A DNA stretch of 64,000 nt. Source: Colocasia esculenta. Lineage: Eukaryota > Streptophyta > Magnoliopsida > Alismatales > Araceae. The notes below the pieces were generated by a model. It was not told where the DNA came from. It was given only the letters and a program-made list of their open reading frames with translations, and ran no database searches. Below are positions 23,205 through 32,329 of this stretch, piece after piece. How positions within the stretch are numbered: the stretch's first letter is position 1; each line of letters opens with the position of its first letter. The stretch is from positions 1-64,000 of the forward strand of contig JACBKR010000782.1 of the NCBI GenBank assembly GCA_014218235.1, written 5' to 3'. The position numbers and the translations under genes were made by a program.

Positions 23205-23447
23205 AAGCCTTCTTTCAGCATCCTACCTCTCTTCTCCCTACTCCTGTTGTTTCACAAGCATATGGCACACACACTTGATCGGAACCTCCTTTACGGTTTC
23301 CAACGATCCGCGTCTTACATGCAACGCTTATGAAGCTAACGGATTCCGATCCGAGTAGGAACAACCAACAAAAAGGGAGAAGATAGAGAAAGTGAAGCTA
23401 TAAGACAAGCTCATGAGCAGAGGATTCCATTTACAAAAAGTTTTTGC
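23205..23447 (+). other. spacer between gypsy pol and the antisense gene
   Basis: About 240 bp between two convergent reading frames: pol ending at 23204 and the antisense gene ending at 23448. No gene. Both transcripts would have to terminate here. Confidence 0.6.
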
Positions 23448-24850
23448 TTACATACTGTTTTTGCTTACAAAAAGGGCAAGAAGACATGAGGCATGGGAAT
23501 TAAGGGGCTTGTTCGGAAGGACCAGCATCTTCACCCGAGGCATCCGCCCGGACTGGAATTGTGCGATGCACACACCATCTAAGCGGACGTCTTGGGTACG
23601 ACGTCGGCACTCTCGAACAGCAGCCTCGAAGGCTTCTCGGGCGCGTTCAACCCAGAAAAGCCGCTCCCCCAACTCCTTCCCAGCATTGAGGCCCACCCTG
23701 TAGCAGCGGGCCCCATACTGCTCCAAGTCTTCCTGGTACTCTGGCCCGGCCTTATAGTCAGCAACGGCACGGGCCCCCGCATCCACTACTACCCTGGCCA
23801 GGGCGTCCTTTTCGGCCCGCGCCAAGGTAGCATCCAGCCTCGCGGCCTGGAGGGCAGCTTTGAGGTCCTTCACCTTCTCCTCCAGCACTGCTTCGCGAGC
23901 TTTATGCCTCGCAGAGAGGTCCTCTCAGAAAGCTGTCTGCGTCTCATATAGATACTTCTGTCTCTGGCCCCGAACAGCCAGAGTCTTCAGAATGCCCAGC
24001 GACTTGGACACCCCATCTACAAGCGCCTCCAGTTCAACGTCACTCAGCCCATCTTCCCCGTGGCCCTCGGGGTGGTAACCTTCCACTGACTTCTCCGGGG
24101 TCTGCTCGGAAGGAAGGTCCAGGCACCTTGCCAGCTGGTCGAGGCGAGAAGCAGTGGGGCTCGCGGGCAGCTCCCTTGGAGCATCCTCCATGCGACGAAG
24201 GGTCGCCTCCAGCGCCGCCACCGAAGGGTCTGCAGGAAGCTTTTTCAGCAACGCTTCGCTAGGGGTCTTCTATCGTCTTCGGACTCTTCAGCCCGAGCAC
24301 TGCCCCTAGCATCCGCAGCCTCCCCCCCAGCACCATCAACTACCTTGGAGGTCGCATTTACATTAGCAACCACCTCGGTGGGGGGCATGGGGGGCAGGAT
24401 ACCCCCGATGGTAGCAGCAACCTCCTCATACGTCCCCGTCGTCGCAGCTGTTTTTTCAGTGGCCCTTGCAGCAGAGGCCACTTCCTGCCCTTTGGATGGA
24501 GTCGCGCATGGCGTCGGGGCCATCGCGTTGCTAGCAGCCACCTCGGCAGGGGCGGAAACTGCCACTGCATCAGCGTCCTCCTCCCGCCGAACAGGAGACG
24601 CTGCAATTTCTTCACTCCTTCCGGGAGGAGCCCCCGCAGTGTTGCTGGTAGCACCGTGCTCGGCACCACCAACATTGGAAGCACCAGAGGGCTCCCTATC
24701 CTTCGAGCAGGTGGAGCCCCTGGCCTCTCCTCCAGCAGGGCTCTCGGACCATTCGCTTACAAAAATGAGTCCCAGCTCGGTCGCCATCTTTTGTGCGACC
24801 TCTGGGCGCGTCACGGAGGCCGCCCGTGGCACTCCCTGATCGGCCGATTG

Positions 24851-26819
24851 TGTTGCCCAGTTGACGAGCCCAGAGGGGGGTGAATGGGTCTTTTTAAAAT
24901 TAATCTAGAAGATACCTGTAACTCAAAACAATCACACAAATGTTCTTTGAACTATGTTAGTTGCAGTTAGTTTAAATAACAATCACACAAGGAAGACAAT
25001 CACACAACACAAGGATTATCCTGGTTCGGACTTCCTTTCCTTAGGAGTCCTACATCCAGTCCCTGAGCAACAACTCAGGATTTCACTAACTAGGGAACAG
25101 TCCCCCTAAGGACGCTACAACACCCAGCTCAGCTAGTCTTCCTTCACACTCGAAGGGAACAACACCCTGGATACCACCAGGTCTTCCTTCACACCCGAAG
25201 GGAACAACACCCTGGATACCACCAGGTCTTCCTTCACACCCGAAGAGAACCACACAGAGAAGAATGTATGACTTTCAAGCCCCTAGATCCAGCTTTTGAT
25301 AAGCGAGGATCTGAAGCAACTAGAACTGAGAGCAAAGAGATTATAAACAATTCACACTCTCAGAACTATACAGGCTCTCTCAAGATTTTCACAAACTAGT
25401 GGAGAGCAAAAGCTAAGAGGAGTGAAGGATCTTGGCTATCGACTTTCTTCAGAAGAATTTGAATGCTTGAATATTCAATCCCTTAAACGTTGTTGTTCTT
25501 CTATTATTCTGACTTGTATATATATCTTCAATTTGAAATCTAGACGTTAAAGTGTCCGTTGTCTCTCTTTTGAGTAGTCGTTAGACTGAATGACGTCTAG
25601 AGTCTTGGAAGCTTCCAGTCACAGTCTTTTGATCACTTAAGCACGCAAAGAGATGAGATCTTCAAAGATATCCGAAGGCTTCTATTTGTTTAACGTTGTA
25701 CCATGAAGCTAGTTCAGAGGTCTGCACAGATGTCAATCTTAAATAGCAGACAGATAAGCTGTCTCTGATGTCAGTCAACGTCAGTAGCAATAGTCAAGAA
25801 AATAGTAATGCCAAATAGCTTTAGTCTAAAGAACGTTATCAGAATAGGCACGATAAAGGATGATATGGTCTGCATGCATGCAGAGATATGTTCAGATCTC
25901 ATAAATGCAAAAGCGTCAGAGAGATGTCTACGTGGGCTTTGACTGGTCAATGCTTGAATAGGATATCAATATGTGAAATCGATGACTGAATGACTTATGA
26001 AATCGTTATGAACATTAATAAGTCATTATAGAGAGCAAATCGTTATGAATACTTATCAAGTCGTTATGAACTCTAAAGAAATCGTTACGCTAACTTATGA
26101 AATCGTTATAATAAGCACGTCGTTGCGAGTTCTAAAGAAATCGTTATGATAACTTATGAAATCGTTATAATAAGCAAGTCGTTGCGAGTTCTAAAGAAAT
26201 CGTTATGATAACTTATGAAATCGTTACAACAAGCAAGTCGTTGCGAGTTCTAAAGAAATCGTTATGATAACTTATGAAGTCGTTACAACAAGCAAGTCGT
26301 TGCGAGTTCTAAAGAAATCGTTATGATAACTTATGAAGTCGTTACAACAAGCAAGTCGTTGCGAGTTCTAAAGAAATCGTTATGATAACTTATGAAGTCG
26401 TTACAACAAGCAAGTCGTTGCGCTTTCTAAAGAAATCGTTGCGGTTCTTATAGAGTCGTTGCGACATCGATTTGTTTGAAACAACATGACTTTTCAGTCT
26501 TATAAGAAAATCGTTGCGATCACTTATAGAATCGTTACGACATCGATTTGTTTGAAACAACATGACTTTTCAGTCTTATAAGAAAATCGTTATGCACTTC
26601 AACAGAAATCGATATGGATTTAGAGAAATATCATGTTGAAAAGATTGAAGCTTCAGAGTAGTAATGCATACCTTTATTGGCTTGTTTGACCTCGGTATTT
26701 TTCCTGTACTTAAGACTTATGAAATATTCATCAGATATAATTGATAAATTCTTGTTTGGTTTTGTTAATCATCAAAATATGTATATATATATATAATTAA
26801 TTAAAATTGCATGGGGACA
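24851..26819 (-). mobile_element. solo LTR, Sirevirus-type, copy 2 (nested in the gypsy antisense gene)
   Basis: 1,969 bp with TGTTGCCCAG and TGGGGACA at its plus-strand ends and a 5-bp target duplication with one mismatch (GATTG 24846-24850, GACTG 26820-26824). On the minus strand it begins TGTCCCCATGC, has TTTTGATGATTAACAAAA near the start and CATTCACCCCCC near the end, as Sirevirus LTRs do. There is no internal region, so it is a solo LTR left by LTR-LTR recombination. It is homologous to 7129-9107. A TATA-like TATATATA lies at 25517-25524 (minus strand), and a block of three CTTCCTTCACAC-type repeats at 25135-25255. Confidence 0.9.
25975..26610. repeat. AAATCGTTATGA / AAGTCGTTGCGA minisatellite inside LTR copy 2
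   Basis: Units of about 20 bp (TCTAAAGAAATCGTTATGA and related) arranged as a roughly 59-bp higher-order unit, repeated about five times with near identity between 26100 and 26430. It is the reverse complement of the array in LTR copy 1 (7318-7960) but with a different higher-order structure. Confidence 0.9.
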
Positions 26820-28225
26820 GACTGATCATCAGATTGCACGGCTTTATTTCTTCTGCGCAGCAGCAACTGCACCTCCTCTTCTTCTTCAATCCCCTCCTTG
26901 TCTCGTGGAGGAGTAGCTTGGACTGTCTTCTTCCTCTTCCGAGCACGGAGTTGTTCCTCCTCCTCTGCGCTCTCTTCAAACAGAACCGGCCTCTTCTTGG
27001 CGGAAGCAGAAGGCCGGCTCGCTCCTTCACCCTCCGCCGGAGAAGTCCGAGCTCCAGCCGGAACCACCTCTTTGGTGGCCTTTTTCTTCAGGCAGATCCT
27101 TCCAGTCCCCTTTTCAGGTGCTTGTGCCTTGGCTGGACGCTCTTCAGCAGGCGGAGGCGCAACGAGCGTCGTTGTCACTGCGGTGCTAACCCTCATGGCA
27201 GAGGGAACCCGAACAACGGCCGCAACGTCGTCGCCCTCGTACACCATATGCGCCAGGACAGGGATCTGCTCGGCGAAGTTTTCGTTCGCCTCCTGATCCC
27301 TCCCGGCCTCCAGTTCCGCAGCAGCTGCACACAAAAAGAAGAAGAGTTAGAGCAATGTCACCAAACCAGTGAGTAAAACGACCAAAGTCCGTATACTTAC
27401 TCCACGGTTTGCTCAACCCGTACTTGACGAGCTGGAACTCGGTCACGTATCCTTCTCCATTCCGAACTCCTGCTCGGAGAAGTCTGTCCGATGCCCTCGC
27501 CTCGTCCTGGATCAGCTTCGGAAAGCTGTCCTTCCATGCCGAGCGGATGACAGTGGGGAATCCCCACTCATCACCATCCCGGTGGCGCACAAAAAGTAGT
27601 ATGTCCATCCAACCCTTGTTGTTGGAGTACTTGTTGGACAGCCCGATGTGCATCCGGTCCGTTCGGTGCTTTGCGTAGTAAATGTCTGCTCCTGACGCTC
27701 TGGAAGCAGACAACTTGAAGTGAGCTCGGAAAACATCCGCCGAGCCTCGAATCTCCTTGATCTTGCAAATGACGCCGAAGATGCAGATGTATCTCCAGGT
27801 GTTGGGCGTCAGTTGTATGGGTGAAACACCCCAGCAGTTCAGGAGCGCCTTCGCCACTGCCGGCAGCGGTAGCCGGAAGCCTGCCTCCAAATAATCCACG
27901 GAGAGAAGGAGGCAGCCTGGTTTGTTCACCAGGATCGATTCCCCTTCCTTGGCATCGATGATTTCGTACTCGTCGCCGATCCTGAAGCGCTCACGGAGCC
28001 CGCTGTAATGGCGGTACCGTGGTCCGCTGGACGCCGCGACAGACACCCCGCTCGCTCCGGCAACGACCTTCCCTCTGCTCGCCATCACTGGAAGAATCGT
28101 GGGAAGCAGCGGCGACGCAAGGAGACGAAGGAGAAGATAGAAAGTGAGGAAGGCAAGGGAATGCGAAAGCTGGAATGCTGGAAGGTTTCTGAGAGACGTA
28201 GCTCCCGCCTTCTCCTTTTCCCCTC

Positions 28226-28233
28226 CTTATAAG
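28226..28233 (-). promoter_or_regulatory. TATA-like box of the gypsy antisense gene
   Basis: CTTATAAG, about 140 bp upstream of the antisense ATG (28088) and inside the element, between that gene and the 3' LTR. Position and sequence fit an internal promoter; this is inference. Confidence 0.5.
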
Positions 28234-28483
28234 GAGAGGGAAGGGAGCGAAATTCGAGGCGGTCCCCGAAACGCCGCCCCTTCTAGTTTCGAAAATTCCC
28301 CCTCAGGTGCAGCATCGGCGGCCGTTTGAACGCAACGACGACGCTCCTGGCTCGACACGGCTTTGCACCCATCATGACGGGTTAGCCGTTTGACAGGACC
28401 CTAAGCGGCGGCACCCCGCAACGGGCCATCGCATTAAATGAGGAAGTGACCCCCTCGAAGCGCTCATCTCTTCGAGCCACTCG

Positions 28484-28500
28484 AGGGCGTGGGGGGCAAG
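28484..28500 (+). other. gypsy polypurine tract
   Basis: GGGCGTGGGGGGCAAG-type purine-rich run immediately before the 3' LTR start at 28501, the expected plus-strand primer position. Confidence 0.75.
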
Positions 28501-29234
28501 TGTGGTGGCCAAATCTGGCCACCTAGGCCCATGATGGCTCGTTACGGCCCGCTCGCGTCATATCAACGGGCGTGGCCCTATGTCGTTGTGCCACATCCTC
28601 ATCAGGGTGGTTCAGAGGCCTTCGAAGACCTTTTCGCCCCCACGAACCGGCTTCGCCAAAAAAACCCCTCTGCTTGTTTCCGAGCAGGGTCATCTGCCTT
28701 GATTGTTCCGAGCAGCCTCAGGCGGTGCCGAACAACAGTTCCGTTCGCCCCCTCGCGAGACACCTGCTCGGACATCACATCCAGAAATGGCCGAATAGGT
28801 CTCTTGGCATACGCAGAGGTTATAACCGCCACAGGCCACGCACCCCACCATCAAGGGGCGCATTGACTGCCTGGCATCCCCACGGATACTGGAGCGAGTA
28901 ACTCCTTCCGTTGCGCGCGCTCATTAAGGCGCCTTTCCAGGCACGATCTCTAGGCGTTACGCACGACTGCCTCTGCATCCTCGTCTATAAAAACACAGGT
29001 ACAGGATCATGCAACGGTACATTCTCTCTCACGCGAACACGCTCTCATACTCCAAAACCTCCTGCCTCGCAAGCTCTGGACTGACTTAGGCATCGGAGGG
29101 TTTTCCCGGTCTTCACCGGGCCCCCTGATCCATTTCTGGTCTTGCAGGCCCCCGTCCGCACCGGCGTCCGTCTTCCCAGTTCACTCTAGTGGAGGCCCGT
29201 TTGGTTCCGGCCCAAACAGGATTACACCACCACA
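28501..29234 (+). repeat. gypsy 3' LTR
   Basis: 734 bp, TGTGGTGGCC...CCACCACA, nearly identical to 16941-17673. TATA box at 28986-28993. Followed by GACGG, the right copy of the target duplication, and then the N-terminal half of the FAR1-like transposase. Confidence 0.95.
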
Positions 29235-30454
29235 GACGGCACTGGTATATATTCTGCAGCCACTCATTTTCTCTGCATTCCACATATTTATCCATTATCT
29301 CATCCCACTTTTCTACAAATTCATGAGTTTTTACACAATCATAGATGCATTTATCAAATTCTCCTATAAATTCATGATACTTTTTACAAATATGGCCAAT
29401 CTTTTCAGATATCTTCTTCAATATATGTCACAAGCAAAATCGATGCCTAGCATTGGGAAACACTTCACCTATAGCCATTTCTATAGCCTCATCTTGATCC
29501 GTAATAATTCCCTTTGGTGAAACTCCACCATTTGCTTCTAACCAACTCTGAAATACCCATGTAAATGTTTCAGTCTTCTCATTACATAGTAGTGCACACC
29601 CAAGTAAGATAGACTGTCCATGGTGATTCACCCCAACAAAAGGAGCAAATGACATTTCATATCTGTTGGTTAGATAAGTGGTATCAAATGTAACCACATC
29701 AGAAAAATAGCTACATGTTGTGCGTGATCTACCATCAATCTAAAAAATATTTGTCAACTGGTCATGCTCATTCAAGTTAAATGAATAAAAGAAAGTTGGA
29801 TCCTTGCATTTCATTTCGGTAAAATGACGAAGCATTCTTTGTGCATCACCCACTCTCAATTTAGATTGTCGTTTTCTATTCAAAAATTTTCGACAATCTT
29901 TCTCCGTAAATGTTAACCTCCTTATGCTACCCTTCCTTTTTGTCATGTAAGACAATACTTTTGTAGTGGATATGTCTACACTATGCATGTTCAAGATTTC
30001 TGTCTTCTCCAGAGTAGTTATCCGTCGATGTGATCTTAAGTAAGCAGCTACAACTCTGTTCAGCTCATTATTATGCTCAAGTAAAATATCGGGGAATACA
30101 AATTCTCCACTATCTTTGTCTAATTTCACTTTTATTGATGTTGTGCAACCAATTTTTGCGAAATCTTTATGATTTTGTGAATTGGTCTTCCTCCTTACTT
30201 TTCCATTTCTCCAACAAAACAAAATGAGCAAAAACACAAAATTTTCCACTAAATTTGCTGCTAAATGTACTAATGCCAAATCCCATGTGCCTCACATATG
30301 TGTTGTAGTATTTTTTAGCATCATTTATGGAGTCAAATTTCATGCCATTGCATGGCGCTAAAGACCTCCCAATCACATAATTCTCTGTAGTCTTTGATGG
30401 AGTCTTCAATGCATCAATTTCAGTTTTATCTTGTTCACCAGTAACATAAGACAA
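29235..30454 (-). pseudogene. FAR1/FHY3-like Mutator transposase, N-terminal half
   Basis: Read from ATG 30454 on the minus strand. A FAR1 DNA-binding domain comes first (KFDSINDAKKYYNTYVRHMGF); after an indel near 30230 the frame continues with the Lys/Arg-rich region (TTLEKTEILNMHS, SIRRLTFTEKDCRKF). The MULE transposase core follows (VTFDTTYLTNRYEMSFAPFV, NHHGQSILLGCALL, FTWVFQSWLEANGG, GIITDQDEAI), and then NEWLQNIYQC, where the gypsy element cuts the gene. Two conserved tryptophans are stops (IF-stop, TAG near 29740; CL-stop-HILKK, TGA near 29428). FDTTY and TDQD hold the first two acidic residues of the DDE site. Intact FAR1-type transposases run about 650-850 residues, and the two halves together are in that range. 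Inactive. Confidence 0.9.
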
Positions 30455-30465
30455 GTGATGTCAGA

Positions 30466-30905
30466 CAAACATATTTCTATTCAGACAAATAAATATCACT
30501 GGACAAACATATCTCAATTTCCAACAAAAAATATTAGTTTGCACCAGCATATGTTATACTGGACCAACATATTACATTTACATTTACATATGCTATGTGA
30601 TGCAACATATGTCACTTTAAACCATCATTTATTATTTGACAAACATATATCAGTTTGGTCTAATATGTTACAGGGACCAACATATCTAAGTTAAAACCAA
30701 CATATGTCTATGGGAACCAATATGTTCACTTTAAACTATCATATATCACTAGACAAACATATTTCACTCTCCTCTAATTTATATCAGTTTGCACTAACAT
30801 ATGTTACAATAGACCAGCATATACGATTACACCAACATATGACTATATTAACCAACATATGTCAGTTCTATGGACCAATATATATTACTTTAGACAGACA
30901 TATGT
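30466..30905. repeat. CATATG minisatellite, array F (diverged)
   Basis: About 20 degenerate units of GGACCAACATATGTCAGTTT type, in the same orientation as arrays C and D and more diverged than A-D. It starts just upstream of the FAR1-like start codon, so the transposase gene is bracketed by related arrays (D/E on one side, F on the other). Confidence 0.85.
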
Positions 30906-31740
30906 CAGATGTTGGCGCATTACATACATACATTGTTCCACAAACTTTGAAGGGGACACAAAATCCAATCCACTCATCAGTGCTCCTACTTCCTCGCATG
31001 TTGGAAAGAAGAAGGTGAACGAGTGAGAATGTCAGCGCTGGCCGCTGAGGGTCACGGCTATGGTGGGGGGGGATGTTGCCTTCCGATGGAAGAGCAAGGG
31101 ACACTGCCGGAGGGAGCGCGCAATGAAGCCTTGGACACCGCTGGAGGGAGCGCACGTTGCACACTGCCAGAGGGAACGCTCGTTGGAGCCTTGGACACTG
31201 TCGGATGGAGGGAGCGCGCGTTGAAGCAGAGCCTTAGAGGGAAGTCAAAGTGCATGGACATTGCCGGAGGAAGAGAACGTATCGCGCCAAGTCCTTCTCA
31301 TGGGGCACTGCCGATGGAAGACAACGTATCGCGCCAAGTCCTTCTCGTAGGAGAGAATGAAGTGGGAGATGGCACGCGCGGGAAAAGAAGGGCAAAGTTG
31401 TCATATTAATATCAATTGCACCGATATGTGGGGTAGGCCCACAAGTGCTCCACGTGGAGATAGATGAATGGATTTGCATATTGACATGTCATGGTTTGCA
31501 CAAACTTGGTTTGCACCAAGTCGTTCCAGTGCTTCTCGTTAGCTAATTTGGAAATCCAATAAAAAAAGAAGAGTGACAGAAAGAGTATGTATTGCAAGAC
31601 TACTTCTGAAGAAAATGAGATAAATAAGAACGAAGAGTTATGTATTGCAAGACTACTACTGAAGAAAATGAGATAAATAAGAACGAAAAATAATCGACTC
31701 GACCATGATTTCCAAGTCAAGCACTCATTCTTTTAAGAAC
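30906..31740. other. probable right end region of the FAR1-like transposon
   Basis: No gene supported. Contains degenerate GC-rich units of about 30 bp (CACTGCCGGAGGGAGCGCGC-like) at 31095-31225, a 25-bp duplication (CGTATCGCGCCAAGTCCTTC at about 31279 and 31325), and, at 31385-31410, a sequence reading on the minus strand as TATGACAACTTTGCCCTTCT, which resembles Mutator-type terminal sequence. The matching left terminus was not found. Confidence 0.45.
31586..31690. repeat. 54-bp tandem duplication
   Basis: Two almost identical copies of a unit beginning TATGTATTGCAAGACTAC and ending AATAAGAACGAA, differing at one or two sites. Recent local duplication in otherwise unique sequence. Confidence 0.85.
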
Positions 31741-32080
31741 GTTCAGACTGGTGCACCATTTCAGGATAGATGTCCACTTCATATCTTGCTTGGTAGCCTT
31801 CAGATTCCTGCTATTCCTGCAGTACCTCTATGCATTGTTTCTTTGTGTAACCATCATGTTTATTGATGATATTTTTGCAATCAAAAGATGATTGTTGCCC
31901 ACATACCTGTGCACAGGCACCTTCTTCCTCTACCAGAATCCTTCCTGTGTTTTTATAGGTTCCACTTGGTATTGCTTAGTGCCAGGAGAAAAGAGAAATC
32001 AGGGGGGTGATCTGTTTCTTGAGAAGAGAAATCATGCAAGGCACAGTGGCAGGAGAAACGGAAATGAAATGCCTTCATTA

Positions 32081-32086
32081 TTTATT
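32081..32086 (-). terminator. possible polyadenylation signal of the GT47 gene
   Basis: AATAAA on the minus strand about 245 bp beyond the stop codon at 32330. Plant signals are loose, so this is only the best candidate. Confidence 0.4.
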
Positions 32087-32329
32087 ATATGATGATTGTA
32101 ACAGATGGTACAAGGAAAAATCAAAATGAAGATGACAAATTCCAGAGAGAGAACAGCCCAAAAAGAAAAAAGAAACCGTATGTCAACAACAAGTCAGTAA
32201 AATGCCGAAAGGGATGGTGAAGGTATCTGCAATTCAAGGCGAACATTCTCCCCACTTATCACAGCTGCTCTCGTGATCCAGAAGATTTACAGTCTAATAG
32301 ATGTCCTAGTTCTATCATAGGCTTATCTA

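Larger units (their letters stand above)
23448..28088 (-). pseudogene. antisense 'putative gypsy-type transposon' gene of the Tat element, spliced, broken
   Basis: The minus-strand gene starts at ATG 28088. Exon 1 (28088-27401) encodes about 229 residues resembling the 'putative gypsy type transposon' family: YRHYSGLRERFRIGDEYEI, GFRLPLP, LTPNTWRYICIF and a DEWGFPTVI motif. A 76-bp intron follows (27400-27325, GTAAGT...TGTGCAG); splicing keeps the frame (GLSKPW-TAAELE). Exon 2 runs through Lys/Glu- and Ala-rich sequence, is interrupted by the solo LTR at 24851-26819 (with one duplication copy, 1,974 bp, a multiple of three), shifts frame near 24245 and has a TGA at 23925-23927, probably from CGA. 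The C-terminus is coiled-coil-like (EEKVKDLKAALQAARLDATL). Intact it would encode roughly 860 residues. A TATA-like box precedes it. Function unknown; such antisense genes are known in Tat elements. Confidence 0.82.
16941..29234 (+). mobile_element. Ty3/gypsy LTR retrotransposon of Tat type (with nested solo LTR)
   Basis: 12,294 bp, or about 10.3 kb after removing the nested solo LTR at 24851-26819. The LTRs are 733 and 734 bp (TGTGGTGGCC...CCACCACA) and the 5-bp target duplication has one mismatch (GATGG 16936-16940, GACGG 29235-29239). By eye the LTRs differ at about 19 sites plus one indel, near 2.6 percent. Internal order is gag, protease, reverse transcriptase, RNase H, a second (archaeal-type) RNase H, integrase, then a long region with an antisense gene. 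The second RNase H and the extra antisense gene are hallmarks of the Tat lineage. It landed in the coding sequence of a FAR1-like transposase. Premature stops make it non-autonomous. Confidence 0.95.
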
